From: Labrenzia sp. 011
GTDB taxonomy: Bacteria; Pseudomonadota; Alphaproteobacteria; Rhizobiales; Stappiaceae
Reading direction: 5' to 3'
DNA length: 64,000 nt
Assembly (NCBI RefSeq): GCF_003075075.1
Contig: NZ_QCYM01000018.1
Coordinates: 1 to 64,000 of the forward strand
This document shows, in pieces, positions 1 to 10,126 of this stretch. Position 1 is the first letter of the stretch. Every line of letters begins with the position of its first letter. Below the pieces are notes generated by a model. It was not told the origin of the DNA. It did not search any database and worked only from the letters and a program-made list of their open reading frames with translations. Position numbers and translations under genes: made by a program.

Positions 1-822
1 TCGGTGCGGGCGATGTGCCGCTGTTTGCGCATCCATCCCAGCGGCTTCTACGCTTGGTCGAAGAGCCCGCTGAGCAAGCGGGCCCAGGAAGATATCCGTC
101 AGACGCAATTGATCGAGGAAGCCTGGAAGCAAAGCGGCAAGGTCTATGGCTATCGCAAGCTCCATGATGACCTGTTGGACCAGGGCGAGACCAGCTGCGC
201 AAACCGGGTTGCCCGTTTGGCCAGGCTGGCGGGGATCAGGGCTCAGATCGGCTATCGGCGTCGACCAGGCTCCTATGGCGGCAAACCGTCTGTCGTGATT
301 GATAACACCCTGGCACGGCAGTTTGATGTCGATACGCAGGACACCGCCTGGGTGACCGACATCACCTACATCAAGACCATGGAGGGCTTTGCCTATCTGG
401 CCGTGGTCATCGACCTGTTCTCGCGTCGTATTGTTGGCTGGTCACTGCAAAACCGGCAGACAACCGAGCTTGTCCTTCAGGCTTTGCACATGGCCGTGTG
501 GCGCAGAAAGCCCCGGAACAAGGTGTTGGTCCACTCTGATCAAGGCTCCCAATTCACGAGCATGGATTGGGCGAGCTTCCTTCGGCACCACAATCTGGTT
601 CACTCTATGAGCCGACGCGGCAACTGCCATGACAATGCTGTAGCGGAAAGTTTCTTCAACCTGCTCAAGCGCGAAAGAGTACGACGCCGGACCTATCGAA
701 CCCGGGACGAAGCACGTCAGGATGTGTTCGACTACATCGAGATGTTCTACAATCCAACGCGCAAGCACGCCCGGAACGGCATGCTGTCGCCCGTCGAATT
801 CGAGAACAGACACCAATCATGA
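1..822 (+). CDS. IS3-family transposase OrfB, left end outside window
   Basis: This is the DDE transposase (OrfB) of an IS3-family insertion sequence, which catalyses strand cleavage and transfer of the element. The frame is open from base 1; a GTG at position 4 is the first possible start, but the protein is normally made as an OrfA-OrfB fusion by -1 frameshifting, so the true N-terminus lies outside the window. The visible 272 residues contain the N-terminal HTH_21-like region (GYRKLHDDL) and the rve core with WVTDITYI (first Asp), HSDQGSQF (second Asp) and NAVAESFF (Glu), followed by the usual YNPTRKH...G..SPVEFE tail. All catalytic residues are present, so this part looks intact. It lies inside an older MITE-like element that resumes at 857. 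Confidence 0.93.
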   Translation, partial: SVRAMCRCLRIHPSGFYAWSKSPLSKRAQEDIRQTQLIEEAWKQSGKVYGYRKLHDDLLDQGETSCANRVARLARLAGIRAQIGYRRRPGSYGGKPSVVIDNTLARQFDVDTQDTAWVTDITYIKTMEGFAYLAVVIDLFSRRIVGWSLQNRQTTELVLQALHMAVWRRKPRNKVLVHSDQGSQFTSMDWASFLRHHNLVHSMSRRGNCHDNAVAESFFNLLKRERVRRRTYRTRDEARQDVFDYIEMFYNPTRKHARNGMLSPVEFENRHQS

Positions 823-856
823 ACTGAAAGGTGTCTACGAAACGCGGGGCTATTCA
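1..856 (+). mobile_element. Right portion of an IS3-family element
   Basis: The element comprises the transposase end plus about 30 bp of terminal sequence. The end reads ...GGGGCTATTCA, finishing with the CA typical of IS3-family termini, at 856. The boundary is set by the neighbouring MITE sequence: the MITE copy at 3324 continues smoothly through the point where this one is interrupted, so the IS inserted into the MITE. The left end and target duplication lie outside the window. Confidence 0.75.
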
Positions 857-1047
857 TGCTGGTGCATTGGGCAAAGGCTTTGACGCGGCTCTTCGCAGCC
901 GGATTGAAGTCCTTCGGATCGTTCAGAAAGCGACTGTCTCCAGCGTTGCAAAATCTTGAAAACCAGAAAGGTTTCCTGCGATCTTGCGCCTTGGCGCCAA
1001 TCATTTTCTGAACGACCTGAAAGCATAATTTATGAGTCCACACCCTA
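857..1047 (-). mobile_element. MITE-like element, truncated by the IS3 insertion
   Basis: These 191 bp are a reverse-oriented, slightly diverged copy of the element at 3324-3591. The surviving terminus reads TAGGGTGTGGACTCATAA on the minus strand; the other terminus is displaced beyond the IS3 element. It has no transposase gene. An ORF through it repeats in the second copy but looks like a by-product of the conserved DNA rather than a protein. Confidence 0.75.
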
Positions 1048-1062
1048 GTGGTGGAAGGCAGC

Positions 1063-3057
1063 TTACGCTGCGTTCACTTCACCCAGAAACTGTTCAACTA
1101 CCTGGCGCATGGTTTGTGCCTGGCTTGCGAGAAGCTCGGAGGCCTGAACCACACTCCCGGCCGCCTCTTCGGTTTCGGCAGCTCCCTTTGATACCACCAC
1201 AATACTCCGGTTGACTTCATCGGTTCCCTGGGCTGCCTGATCCACATTCGAGGCGATCTCACTCGTAGCTGTCGACTGCTCCTCCACAGCAGAGGCAATG
1301 GAAGAAGCGACCGTGTTCATTTCCGCTATGATGGACGAAATCGCCTGAATGCCGTCAACCGCCTCACGGGTCTCATTCTGGATGGCGGAAATTTTCGCTG
1401 AAATTTCCTCGGTTGCCTTGCCCGTTTGGCTCGCCAGTTCCTTGACTTCCGCTGCGACAACCGCAAAGCCCTTGCCGGCTTCGCCAGCACGCGCCGCTTC
1501 GATCGTGGCATTGAGAGCCAGAAGGTTTGTCTGTTCCGCAATGCTGGAGATAAGAGCGATGACTTCTCCGATGTCTTCGGCAACGATTGCAAGACCCGAG
1601 ATCTGCTCATTGGTCGTTTCCGCCTGTGACGCGGCACTGCTTGCAATATTCGCCGAGTGGGCAACCTGGCTGCTGACCTCGCTGATCGTGGCAGAAAGCT
1701 CCTCACTGGCCGCAGCTACGGTCTGAACGTTGGCACTTGCCTGCTCGGATGCACTTGCAACCGTCGTCGACTGCTGAGCCGTATCCTGGGCCGTTGCCGT
1801 CATCTGATCTGCAGTAACCTGCAAGTTCGCCGAAGCCTCGGAAATCGAAGTCAGCATACCACCCACTTCACTGTCAAAAGTTCCAACAGCGGCAGAAATC
1901 CGGGAATTGCGTTTTTCACGTTCAGATTGTGCCAGCTTGTGTTCAGCTTCCAAACGCTGCTGTTCCTTAACCGTTTCCAGGAAGCCGGAAATCGACTTTG
2001 CTACGGCGCCTATTTCATCCTTGCGCCGCGCTTCTTCGAAGGACACGTTTGTGTTACCTCCAGCAAGCTCATCGGCGTCATTGACAAGGCGGCTGATCGG
2101 TCTGGTTATCCCCATGGCGATTACATAAGCGAGGATAAGGGACGCAACAAACGATACCGCTGAGACAATCCCTACCTGAACCTCGGTAGAGGTCATCAAG
2201 TCGTTCGTCCTCTTGGCGAGCAAGACTGCGTCTTTTCCGGCGCTTTCCTTCATTAGGGTCGCATTTTTGCTGACCTTTACCCCGCTTGCCAACATGACTT
2301 CGTCACGAAGATGATTGCGTTCCAGAATGATATCGCGAACCCGAAGTGCGGCCGTTTCATATCTCTCCACCATGGGAATAGTCTCTGCAAGCAGCTTCTT
2401 GCGCGCAGGGTTTTCGATGCTTGCGTCCAGCTGCGTCAACCGGGCACTGGCCTGCTCGAACTCCTTGGAGAGACGGTTGATATCCGCCGGATCATTCGAA
2501 GCCAGGAATTTCAACATGTAAAGGCGGGCAAGCAGGAAATTCTCTTGAACTTGGCCGGCCAGATTTGCGGTCTCATAATCGCCATCGGCTGTCGCCGTCT
2601 CATTGATTTCCGTAAGGTTGATACGGGCGCGCGGGCCGACCTTATCGAGTGTGTTCACAACGAGGTCATCCCGCTCCGAATAGAGAGCGGCAACGTCGGC
2701 AAGGGTTGTTTCGAAGATGCCGATTCCGGCTTCGATCTCGTTGCGGAATTCGACGCGGACCGGATTGTTGATCTCGGTTTTGGCCAGTTCCACGCCCTCA
2801 TTGACCTGTAGAACGAACTTTGTGGCCTCAGCGAGATCTTCCGATGAGCGCGTCAGCAAATACTCATTTGTGTTGAGGAGGACTTTCGCCATGTCCGCAT
2901 TCAATTCGGAAGCGAGCAATGCGTCTGAACTCATATCTTCCAGCTGGGCCACATCATTTTTGACGTTATTGAAGTTGAAAAGCGACCACATGCCAACAAA
3001 CGCAACCATTAATGCCACCAGGCCAAAGCCTAAACCAATGCGAAACTTAACGCTCAT
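1063..3057 (-). CDS. Methyl-accepting chemotaxis protein
   Basis: This is a 664-residue transmembrane chemoreceptor that signals to the CheA/CheW kinase complex. A first membrane helix lies at about residues 7-29. A long, almost all-helical periplasmic sensor of about 265 residues follows, the size of a helical bimodular (HBM) ligand domain. A second membrane helix is at about 297-317 and is followed by a HAMP segment ([10 protein letters not shown]). The cytoplasmic coiled coil contains the highly conserved hairpin tip ([19 protein letters not shown]) near residue 510. There is no C-terminal NWETF-like pentapeptide for CheR tethering. An AAGGAG ribosome site precedes the ATG. No other che gene is nearby, so it must plug into chromosomal machinery. 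It is bracketed by two inverted copies of the same MITE, which suggests it moved as a cargo gene. The ligand cannot be predicted. Confidence 0.93.
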   Translation of the reverse strand: MSVKFRIGLGFGLVALMVAFVGMWSLFNFNNVKNDVAQLEDMSSDALLASELNADMAKVLLNTNEYLLTRSSEDLAEATKFVLQVNEGVELAKTEINNPVRVEFRNEIEAGIGIFETTLADVAALYSERDDLVVNTLDKVGPRARINLTEINETATADGDYETANLAGQVQENFLLARLYMLKFLASNDPADINRLSKEFEQASARLTQLDASIENPARKKLLAETIPMVERYETAALRVRDIILERNHLRDEVMLASGVKVSKNATLMKESAGKDAVLLAKRTNDLMTSTEVQVGIVSAVSFVASLILAYVIAMGITRPISRLVNDADELAGGNTNVSFEEARRKDEIGAVAKSISGFLETVKEQQRLEAEHKLAQSEREKRNSRISAAVGTFDSEVGGMLTSISEASANLQVTADQMTATAQDTAQQSTTVASASEQASANVQTVAAASEELSATISEVSSQVAHSANIASSAASQAETTNEQISGLAIVAEDIGEVIALISSIAEQTNLLALNATIEAARAGEAGKGFAVVAAEVKELASQTGKATEEISAKISAIQNETREAVDGIQAISSIIAEMNTVASSIASAVEEQSTATSEIASNVDQAAQGTDEVNRSIVVVSKGAAETEEAAGSVVQASELLASQAQTMRQVVEQFLGEVNAA

Positions 3058-3323
3058 ATGTATGACTCCTTCATTAATAGCTCCTCACACTGCGACGAAA
3101 CCGAAGCGATGCTCTACTTCCTGATTTGCTCGAATTTTGCTTTAATTTAGTTAAAAAAATAAAAAAACAGGCATTTAAAACTAATAATAGCACAGTACAT
3201 ATATGAATATAAAAGGTTGTGCTGTTGATTTTTCGCTTAAGATTCCCTAAAGTAAGAGTGAGCGCGATAGCCGGTTAACGTCGCAAACGGCATTGCCAAA
3301 TTGTTGACCGCGCTTGGCTTTGT
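3058..3323 (-). promoter_or_regulatory. AT-rich upstream region of the chemoreceptor gene
   Basis: This gene-free stretch is markedly AT-rich (runs of A and T around 3145-3230) compared with its surroundings. It holds the ribosome site of the chemoreceptor gene and presumably its promoter. An AGCACA...TGTGCT inverted pair flanks the most AT-rich part (about 3188-3225). I cannot assign a sigma factor. Confidence 0.4.
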
Positions 3324-3591
3324 TAGGGTGTGGACCCATAAAATTATGCTTTCAGGTCGTTCAGAAAATGATTGGCGCCAAGGCGCAAGATCGCAGGAAA
3401 CCTTTCTGGTTTTCAAGATTTTGCAACGCTGGAGACTGTCGCTTTCTGAACGATCCGAAGGACATCAATCCGGCTGCGAAGAGCCGCGTCAAAGCCTTTG
3501 CCCCATGCACCAGCATGGCTCTTCAGGCTTTTCCTTGCTCTTCTTTGTCGGATTGATGCCTGAATGTACAATTTTATGGGTCCACACCCTA
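3324..3591 (+). mobile_element. MITE-like element, intact copy (268 bp)
   Basis: This is a non-coding element with perfect 22-bp terminal inverted repeats, beginning TAGGGTGTGGACCC at 3324 and ending with the complement at 3591. If the repeat is read from the first G, a TA dinucleotide lies on both sides, compatible with TA target duplication. It is too short to code for a transposase and is presumably mobilised in trans. A truncated copy in opposite orientation lies at 857-1047. It is inserted in an IS3-family transposase fragment. Confidence 0.75.
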
Positions 3592-3759
3592 GAAAAGTCG
3601 AGCGTGACGTTATTTGCATAGGCCCACAGGCAAGATCACGGGAGATGAATTCGCTGCCGTTGTCCACCCGGATCGTCTTCGGATAACCGACGCCGTTGTC
3701 GGTCATGACGCGTTCCACGGTGATACCCCTGGCAGCGAACCATCTGGTCGCCCGTACAA
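3592..3759 (-). pseudogene. Scar of two transposase fragments (IS481-like and IS3-like)
   Basis: On the minus strand the frame begins with an IS481-type segment (WFAARGITVERVMTDNG) and switches within a few residues to an IS3-type segment (PKTIRVDNGSEFISRDL). A one-base loss then breaks the frame: restoring a base gives the expected DLDLWAYANNVTLDFS. The scar is cut on one side by the Tn3 left end at 3760 and on the other by the MITE at 3591. It is a non-functional recombination junction. Confidence 0.8.
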
Positions 3760-3796
3760 GGCCCAGTCGGCCCGAAGCTGCGATTTTGGCCAACTC
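3760..3796 (+). repeat. Left terminal inverted repeat of the Tn3-family element
   Basis: This 37-bp repeat is identical to the reverse complement of 10127-10163. Similarity to the decayed copy at 61827 continues for a further 15 bp or so (through GTGGGAACA), so the conserved left end is longer than the repeat itself. Confidence 0.9.
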
Positions 3797-3882
3797 GCAG
3801 AACGTTGTGGGAACACGGCGTGGAGGATTGACCCGAGAAGTGCCCGGTCGTGACATTGCGCTCCAATTTGAGGAGCGCTTTA

Positions 3883-6792
3883 ATGAGTACGGGTATTTCG
3901 AGTTCGGACATTGTCGGTCAATGTAGCCTGAGCTTCGCCGACATTGATTTCATCAATTCCAAACCGGCCGCGACGAGGCTCGGCTTGGCCTCGCAGTTGA
4001 AGTTTTTCAGCGCACGCGGTTTTTTCGCTGACGATGGCACATTGATCCCGAACGATGCTGCCGAATATCTGGCCGAGCAGATCGGCGTCCCAGCCGACGA
4101 ACTGTCCAGCTATGATTTCGGCGGGAGAACAGCCCGTCGGCATTGCGCCGAGATTTTGCAGTATCTCGGCTTTGGCCGCATGACGCGACAAGACCGCGAA
4201 GCGCTTTCTTATTGGATTATCGGCGAGCTTTGCCCGTCCGGACAATCCGTCAGCGCCATGCTTGAGGCGGTGTTCCTCTGGTGCCGGGATCGCAATATCT
4301 ATGGTCCGTCTGCCAAAGAGCTTGAACGGCTTGTTCGTTCGCAGCGGCAACAATATCTCGACGGCTGGCTTCATGAGGTGAGTGCCGTGCTTCCGCCTGA
4401 GACTGTGTTGGCGATGGAAAGCTCCCTGGCTGACGCGGAAGGGCCGACGGGCTTCAATGCGATGAAGGCCGACGCGGGGCGAGCAACGCTCGACAACATT
4501 CTGGAGGTGACCGCTCGGCTTGCGTTCATCCGGAGCCTGAAACTCCCACGGAATATGCTTTCAGCGATCAACCCGGCCTGGATCGAGCATGTTGCCCTCC
4601 GGGTTTCCGGCGAAAAGGCGTCGGAGATGCGCCGCCACACGCAGACGCGCCAGCTCGCGCTTTATGCGGTGTATCTGATGGCGCGGGAAACGGCGATGAC
4701 CGATGCAATGGTCGAGCTGCTCGTGGAGACGGTACACAAGATCGGAACCCGGTCGAAACGGAAGGTGGTGGGTGACATCGCCAAGGATGTCGAACGGGTC
4801 TATGGCAAGGAACGGCTGCTCGTCGACATTGCAACCGCATCGATTGACGATCCGGACGGTCGCATCTGCGATGTCATCTTTCCGGTTGTCGGCAAGGAAA
4901 AGCTGGCGGCGATCATCAAGGAAAGCAGTGCCAAGGGTGCACTTGACCGCCGAATCTATGCAGTCATGCGCAATTCATGGGCCAATCATTATCGGCGGAT
5001 GCTACCAAGCCTGCTTTCCGTGCTGGAGTTCCGGTCGAACAATGCGGTTTGGCGACCAGTTTTGTCCGCCCTCGACTGGATCAGGGCAAAGCTGGAGGAC
5101 GGGTGCCGGTTCGTGCCGCAGAAGGATGTGCCGATAGACGGTGTGATCCCGGCAAAGTGGCGCAGTTCGGTCATCGATGGAAATGGCCGCGTCAACCGCA
5201 TCAGCTATGAACTCTGCGTCCTGACCCAATTGCGGGAATGCATCCGGTCCAAGGAAATCTGGGTTGTCGGCGCGGACCGTTACCGCAATCCCGATGATGA
5301 TCTGCCGAAGGATTTTGCGGCTCGGCGCGCCTCTTATTATTCCAAGCTGAACCTGACACAGGACGCATGCGAATTTGTGGCAATGGTTCGCCAGGAGCTG
5401 GAACACGAGTTGCTGCTTCTGAACGAAACAATGCCACAAAACGAGAAGGTGAGAATCCTCTGGCGCGGCGAAAACCGGATATCGATCACGCCGTTCAAAC
5501 CAGCGCCGGAACCGAAAGGGCTGGCAGCCATCAAATCGGAGATTGGTCAGCGCTGGCCGATGACGGGCCTTCTCGATGTGCTGAAGGAAGCAGCCCTCGA
5601 CACCGGATTTCTTGACGCATTCGAGACCTCGGCCTCCCGTGTCGCCCTGCCAAAGCCTGTTCTGGATCAACGACTGCTTCTTTGCCTCTATGGCCTCGGC
5701 ACCAATGCCGGTTTGAAGAGGGTTGCCGGAGCCACCACCGATGCCAGCTATGAGGAACTTCTTCATGTGCATCGCCGCTTCATTCACGCGGGCGCTTTGC
5801 GGGAAGCCTGCGCTCGGGTTGCCAATGCAACGCTTGCAATTCGCAACGCAGCAGTCTGGGGTGACGCCGGGACGGCCTGCGCATCGGATTCCACGAAGTT
5901 CGGGGCCTGGGATCGCAACCTGATGACGGAGTGGCATGCTCGCTATGGCGGGCGCGGCGTCATGATCTACTGGCATGTCGAAAGGCGGGCCACCTGCGTC
6001 TATTCCCAGCTCAAGCGGTGCTCGTCGTCGGAAGTTGCATCGATGATCGAAGGTGTTCTTCGCCATTGCACTGATCTGGAAATCCAACGGCAATATGTCG
6101 ATAGCCACGGCCAGAGCGCCGTTGGTTTTGCCTTCTGCCGCTTGCTCGGCTTTGAACTCGCCCCACGCCTGAAGGCGATTGCCCGGCAGAAGCTGGCGCT
6201 ACCGGATGCGAACTTCCGGGCAAGATTGCCGAACCTGCTTCCGATCCTTTCCAACCCGATCAATTGGGAGGAAATCGAGCAGCAATATGACGAAATGGTC
6301 AAATATGCCGCTGCCATGCAGACGCGCACGGCCGATCCGGAGGCGATCCTGCGCCGCTTCGCGCGGGCGGAAGTGATGCACCCAACCTACAAGGCGTTGA
6401 GCGAACTCGGCCGTGCGGTCAAGACGATCTTTCTATGCCGCTATCTGCGGCAGGAAGCCTTCCGCAGGGAAATCCATGAAGGGCTGAACGTTGTCGAAAA
6501 CTGGAATAGCGCCAACGGTTTCGTCTTCTTCGGTAAAGGTGGTGAAATGGCGACCAACCGCATTGATAAGCAGGAGGTTTCGGCATTGGCGCTACACCTT
6601 CTTCAGGCTTCGCTCGTCTATGTAAACACGCACATGCTACAAACGGTGCTTGCAGAACCAGCCTGGCACGGTCGTATGGCTCCGGAAGATTATCGCGGCC
6701 TTACCCCGCTGATCTACGCTCACGTCAATCCCTACGGCCGGTTCGATGTCGATCTGTACAGCCGGATAGATTTCGGCAAAATCGCTGCCTGA
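3883..6792 (+). CDS. tnpA: Tn3-family transposase
   Basis: TnpA of 969 residues binds the terminal repeats and carries out replicative transposition. The ATG at 3883 is chosen because an AGGAG lies seven bases upstream; the open frame extends back to a GTG at 3850. The N-terminal half is the DUF4158-type DNA-binding region. The C-terminal catalytic domain shows Asp at about residue 669 ([12 protein letters not shown]), Asp at about 740 ([12 protein letters not shown]) and Glu at about 872 ([12 protein letters not shown]), with the usual FFGKGGE nearby. Length and motifs match full-length family members, so the gene should be active. Its first 127 codons are duplicated in a decayed remnant at 61950. 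Confidence 0.95.
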   Translation: MSTGISSSDIVGQCSLSFADIDFINSKPAATRLGLASQLKFFSARGFFADDGTLIPNDAAEYLAEQIGVPADELSSYDFGGRTARRHCAEILQYLGFGRMTRQDREALSYWIIGELCPSGQSVSAMLEAVFLWCRDRNIYGPSAKELERLVRSQRQQYLDGWLHEVSAVLPPETVLAMESSLADAEGPTGFNAMKADAGRATLDNILEVTARLAFIRSLKLPRNMLSAINPAWIEHVALRVSGEKASEMRRHTQTRQLALYAVYLMARETAMTDAMVELLVETVHKIGTRSKRKVVGDIAKDVERVYGKERLLVDIATASIDDPDGRICDVIFPVVGKEKLAAIIKESSAKGALDRRIYAVMRNSWANHYRRMLPSLLSVLEFRSNNAVWRPVLSALDWIRAKLEDGCRFVPQKDVPIDGVIPAKWRSSVIDGNGRVNRISYELCVLTQLRECIRSKEIWVVGADRYRNPDDDLPKDFAARRASYYSKLNLTQDACEFVAMVRQELEHELLLLNETMPQNEKVRILWRGENRISITPFKPAPEPKGLAAIKSEIGQRWPMTGLLDVLKEAALDTGFLDAFETSASRVALPKPVLDQRLLLCLYGLGTNAGLKRVAGATTDASYEELLHVHRRFIHAGALREACARVANATLAIRNAAVWGDAGTACASDSTKFGAWDRNLMTEWHARYGGRGVMIYWHVERRATCVYSQLKRCSSSEVASMIEGVLRHCTDLEIQRQYVDSHGQSAVGFAFCRLLGFELAPRLKAIARQKLALPDANFRARLPNLLPILSNPINWEEIEQQYDEMVKYAAAMQTRTADPEAILRRFARAEVMHPTYKALSELGRAVKTIFLCRYLRQEAFRREIHEGLNVVENWNSANGFVFFGKGGEMATNRIDKQEVSALALHLLQASLVYVNTHMLQTVLAEPAWHGRMAPEDYRGLTPLIYAHVNPYGRFDVDLYSRIDFGKIAA

Positions 6793-6904
6793 GCAGCGGC
6801 GCGAAAATGCACTTTGCAAAACTTAGGTGCTATTCAAACTTGTGTTCAGAGTTCTGCGGCGCTGCCGGGTGCGACAGCGCCCGCCGGTCCATGAGGAAAC
6901 GGAT

Positions 6905-7591
6905 TCAGGACGGGCGAACGCTATGTCCCTTCTCTGCAAGCCAGGCGTCGTGCAGCCATTTTTCAGTGCCACGCTTTCCGGGAAAGGTGATCCAGTGAAT
7001 ATCGCGCTCGAACACCATGACCTTACGGTCAGCGCTAACGATGACCCACATCCAAAGCCCGTCAGCAGTGTTGCGCATCTTCACCTTCATGCCCGTTAAG
7101 GTGAGGTTTTCCGTGTGCCCATTACGGATGACGCGCAGCGGCTCGTCGTGAGGATCGACCCAACTGATTTTCAGAACCGGCAGGAGATCGGGGGCGGCTT
7201 CGCGCAGGAAGCTCATGGCGATAGCCTGCGCTTGCTCACGGGACGGCAGTTCGCCGCCGACCAGATCGAGGTCCATGCGGGCAAAGCCCTTGAGGCGGCC
7301 GTTATTCGCAATGACGGTGCTGAAATGCTCGCCGCCGAGCGCAGCATTGCGGCCGTCCGTTCGCTCGTAGCGCACCAGTTCCGCCCCTTCCTTGTCTACG
7401 GTGACGGGGCGACGGGCGATTTCACGATATCCGGCCGGCATATAGGTCGCGATGGTGTCAGCAACGGGCTGGGCCAGAGCAGTTGTGGTCATGGGGTTTC
7501 CTTTCGGCGTATCAGCGAGCGAGATGGTGGCGGGGCTTCCGGCGATGAGACCGAGCGCGGCGAGTGCAATGGCGGGGCGTAATCGGGGCAT
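6905..7591 (-). CDS. Secreted protein of unknown function (transposon cargo)
   Basis: I do not recognise this 228-residue protein. The ATG at 7591 is chosen because GGAGG stands seven bases upstream; an upstream extension in the same frame overlaps the MFS gene and looks non-coding. The N-terminus (PRLRPAIALAALGLIAG...SLADT) is a clear Sec signal peptide, placing the product in the periplasm or outside. The mature part is about 200 residues of mixed composition with no Cys pair or metal motif that stands out. It lies 14 bp downstream of the MFS exporter in the same direction, so it is probably cotranscribed and under the MerR regulator, perhaps as a periplasmic partner of the exporter. That role is inference from position only. 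Confidence 0.7.
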   Translation of the reverse strand: MPRLRPAIALAALGLIAGSPATISLADTPKGNPMTTTALAQPVADTIATYMPAGYREIARRPVTVDKEGAELVRYERTDGRNAALGGEHFSTVIANNGRLKGFARMDLDLVGGELPSREQAQAIAMSFLREAAPDLLPVLKISWVDPHDEPLRVIRNGHTENLTLTGMKVKMRNTADGLWMWVIVSADRKVMVFERDIHWITFPGKRGTEKWLHDAWLAEKGHSVRPS

Positions 7592-7605
7592 GTCGAGGCC
7601 TCCTT

Positions 7606-8772
7606 TCATCGTGGGCTGGAGGGTGAGGGTCGGGAAATGCCGAACGTGAGTCCGAGGGCGGCCAACAGCAGCAGGACGGCCGACAGCAGCCAAAGCGGGG
7701 CGGCACCAAGGCCTCCGAGGGCTTGCGCGATGGGCGGCGCGGTGCTCGCGCCGACAAACAGGGCGAAACTGTAGATCGCCAGCGCCCGGCCACGATTAGC
7801 GTTCGTCGTCCGGCCAGCGACGGTGGCGATAAGCCCCGGCACGGCAAGGGCCACACCGCCAGAAAGAAGGGCGCTCGCCAGCAGCGCCGCAGATGGTGTG
7901 GCAATGGCGGCGATCCCGAGCGCAGCCGCCGCGAGGATCAGGCCGAGGCGCGCCGTGACCGTGGCACCATAGCGGCGCGTCAACGGGGCCGCTGCGAACG
8001 TGAAAAGCAGGGGCGGCAGGCCGACAAGCCGCAGGGTTTGAAGGTCAACCCCGATCGTCGCACCAAGGATTTGCGCCCCGCTGTAGAAGGAGACGAACCC
8101 GAGCAGCACGGTCACAGCCGCCAGCCACGCCGCGACAATGCCCGGATCGCGCAGCAATCCGGCCGGACGCGCAGCCTGCGCATCGTTTTGCGGGGCAGAT
8201 GTCGTCCGTTTTGATGATGCGGTGAAAGCCAGACCGAGCGCGCCGACGGCATAGAGCGGCGCGAGCTGGAACATGATGGCGGGTAATTCCCCGTTCGACC
8301 CGGCCGCGAACAGTTGCGCCAGCGGGGCCGCACCGAGGAAGGCAAAGCTCATCAATGAGACCCCGAGCGGCCGGTGTTGCGCGGGCAGATCTTCCGTCAC
8401 GAGCGAGAGGGCGGCCGGAGGGAAGATCGAGGCAGCCAGCCCTTGCACGGCCCGCGCCAATAGCAGAAATCCGAAACCGCTCGCCATTCCGACGAGGGCG
8501 GTCGCCAAGGTGGTGCCGGCCAGCCCGAAGAGGATCATGCGCTTGCGGCCGTAACGATCCGACAGGGGGCCGAAGATCAGGAAGCCCGCCGCATAGGCAA
8601 GACCGAAGGCTGTCCCGCTCAGGGAGGCTCGTGCGGGATCGACGGCAAAACGGGATGCTATTCCCCGAACGAGCGGGATGGTCACATAGAGCTGGCCGAC
8701 GACAAGAAATCCGCAGGCCATGAGAAGCGCCAGCAATGCGACATGGCGGGCAGTGAGGCCGGTTCTATTCAT
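7606..8772 (-). CDS. MFS transporter, drug-efflux type
   Basis: This is a 388-residue major facilitator superfamily protein with about 12 hydrophobic helices, most likely a proton-driven inner-membrane exporter. The loop between helices 2 and 3 has the signature GPLSDRYGRKRMI, and helix 4 carries the R-A-V-Q-G pattern. Overall it resembles the AraJ/YnfM-like efflux group. The predicted ATG has only a weak AGG ribosome site, and a MerR-type palindrome lies 6-21 bp upstream, so the mRNA leader is very short or the true start is slightly internal. It sits between merR and the secreted protein in the transposon cargo and is the likely phenotype-conferring gene. The substrate is unknown. Confidence 0.88.
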   Translation of the reverse strand: MNRTGLTARHVALLALLMACGFLVVGQLYVTIPLVRGIASRFAVDPARASLSGTAFGLAYAAGFLIFGPLSDRYGRKRMILFGLAGTTLATALVGMASGFGFLLLARAVQGLAASIFPPAALSLVTEDLPAQHRPLGVSLMSFAFLGAAPLAQLFAAGSNGELPAIMFQLAPLYAVGALGLAFTASSKRTTSAPQNDAQAARPAGLLRDPGIVAAWLAAVTVLLGFVSFYSGAQILGATIGVDLQTLRLVGLPPLLFTFAAAPLTRRYGATVTARLGLILAAAALGIAAIATPSAALLASALLSGGVALAVPGLIATVAGRTTNANRGRALAIYSFALFVGASTAPPIAQALGGLGAAPLWLLSAVLLLLAALGLTFGISRPSPSSPR

Positions 8773-8777
8773 TATGT

Positions 8778-8793
8778 AACCTGACGTTAGCTT
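8778..8793 (-). promoter_or_regulatory. Candidate MerR operator upstream of the MFS gene
   Basis: The sequence AACCTGACGTTAGCTT is an imperfect palindrome placed just before the MFS start. A closely matching sequence lies before the merR gene at 9236. Sharing a site between a regulator and its neighbour is typical of MerR-family autoregulation and target control. Confidence 0.5.
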
Positions 8794-8830
8794 GAGATTG
8801 TGGGTTCATGTTTTCCTGCCTTGCTTGCCT

Positions 8831-9220
8831 TCAGCCCCGCTGCGCTTGTGCGATCAGCTCTTCCATACGGGCGATGTTGCCTTCCAGATCCCGTTTGAAC
8901 GCGGTCAGTTCATGAAGCTGGGTTTCAGCTTTGGCGAGCTGGACTTTCAGAATCTCGACCACCTTTTCCTTGCCCTTGATGCCGGTCGCATCCGCGAAAT
9001 AGAGAGGGAGGACCGCAGCGATTTCATCGAGATTGAGGCCGAGCCGCTTCAAGGCGGCGATCTTCTCCAAACGCTTGAGCGCGGTATCATCGTAATAGCG
9101 GTAGCCTGCACCCTCGCGTTCAGCCGGCTGCACCAGCCCAAGCCGCTCATAATAATGGATCGTGCGGTGGCTGACACCTGCGCGCTCCGACAGCTCACCG
9201 ATTTGAATAAGGGACGACAA
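8831..9220 (-). CDS. MerR-family transcriptional regulator
   Basis: This is a 129-residue regulator. Residues 5-70 form the winged-helix domain (IGELSERAGVSHRTIHYYERLGLVQPAEREGAGYRYY), followed by a long coiled-coil dimerisation helix. It has no cysteine at all, so it is neither a mercury/metal-thiolate nor a SoxR-type iron-sulfur sensor; a small-molecule or drug effector is more likely. The start is TTG with AGGAAG nine bases upstream. It lies upstream of the MFS gene in the same direction, and both are preceded by the same candidate operator, so it probably controls itself and the exporter. Confidence 0.9.
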   Translation of the reverse strand: MSSLIQIGELSERAGVSHRTIHYYERLGLVQPAEREGAGYRYYDDTALKRLEKIAALKRLGLNLDEIAAVLPLYFADATGIKGKEKVVEILKVQLAKAETQLHELTAFKRDLEGNIARMEELIAQAQRG

Positions 9221-9235
9221 TGCAGCAGCTTCCTA

Positions 9236-9251
9236 AACCTGACGTTGGGTG
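9236..9251 (-). promoter_or_regulatory. Candidate MerR operator upstream of merR
   Basis: AACCTGACGTTGGGTG lies 16-31 bp upstream of the TTG start of the MerR gene and matches the site at 8778 in its first 11 bases and in most later positions. Confidence 0.5.
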
Positions 9252-9429
9252 TAGATTTAGATCACCGAATCTATGATGTCAACAGCGGCGGGCCGCTCGT
9301 AAATTCGGGAGCCCCGCATACCGCATGTTGGATGCGACGATATCGTGCCACAAAGGCGATCATAAAAGTGCGGCTAAAGCGGGTGACTTTGCGACAGGAT
9401 TCCAACCTGTGGCGCATTTGGGTACGCCC

Positions 9430-9534
9430 TAGAGTGACACTTAAATGTGACGCGCGCAGAGTGTAACAAAAGGGTGGATTTTCGATCAAAGTGACGTTAC
9501 ACAATCGGACCCACCCTAATGTTACAGAATCGCC
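9430..9534 (+). other. Candidate res site of the Tn3-family element
   Basis: The region directly upstream of tnpR contains GTGACACTTAAATGTGAC (9434-9451, imperfect palindrome) and a GTGTAAC...GTTACAC pair spanning 9461-9502. The size and position fit resolvase-binding subsites, and they probably also carry the tnpR promoter. The rest of the merR-tnpR gap (9252-9429) holds nothing I recognise. Confidence 0.5.
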
Positions 9535-10101
9535 ATGGCCCGCATCGGATACGCTCGCGTCAGCACCACAGATCAGGACCTCGATATTCAGAACGGGCGC
9601 CTGAAGGCTGCTGGTTGCGAAATCATTCGCTCAGAGACCGGATCGGGAGCATCCCGGAAGGGGCGATCCGAGCTGGAAACCATAATGCAATTTTTGCATG
9701 CGGGCGACGAACTGGTAGTTCTACGCCTTGACAGGCTCGGGCGATCCACCCGCGATGTTCTCAATCTCGTTCATGAGCTTGACGAAAAGGGGGCATCACT
9801 CCGTGTTCTCGAACCCGAAGTCACGACGGCCGGAAGCATGGGCCGAATGGTCATCACCATCCTCGGCATGGTCGCCGACATGGAACTTAAGTTCATCAAA
9901 GACAGGCAAAGAGCAGGCATTGACGCGGCAAAAGCTGACGGCATCTACACGGGCAGGAAGAAAAATGTCGATGACGCCGAAATCCGTAGGCGGATCGCTG
10001 CTGGCGCGACCAAAGCCGCCGTTGCTCGTGACCTGAACATTTCCAGGATGACGGTCTACCGCGCCTTGGAAGGCCAAGGTTCACCGTCAGACTCTATGTG
10101 A
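9535..10101 (+). CDS. tnpR: Serine recombinase (resolvase)
   Basis: This 188-residue resolvase separates cointegrates formed by TnpA at the res site. The catalytic serine is Ser10 in the N-terminal ARVST motif; the LDRLGRST motif contains the conserved arginines, and a C-terminal Hin-like helix-turn-helix ([18 protein letters not shown]) binds DNA. It lies just inside the right inverted repeat, transcribed toward it, with the res-like repeats immediately upstream. Confidence 0.95.
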   Translation: MARIGYARVSTTDQDLDIQNGRLKAAGCEIIRSETGSGASRKGRSELETIMQFLHAGDELVVLRLDRLGRSTRDVLNLVHELDEKGASLRVLEPEVTTAGSMGRMVITILGMVADMELKFIKDRQRAGIDAAKADGIYTGRKKNVDDAEIRRRIAAGATKAAVARDLNISRMTVYRALEGQGSPSDSM

Positions 10102-10126
10102 TCACGTGTTCTCTACCTGTTCTTTG

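Noticed and set aside
3314..3556. Reading frame through the MITE, repeated in the other copy (747-1043)
   Set aside because: The similarity of the two frames follows from the DNA repeat; the downstream parts differ and there is no start signal.
5002..6108. 368-codon minus-strand frame inside tnpA
   Set aside because: It lies wholly within the transposase coding region and has no recognisable motif.
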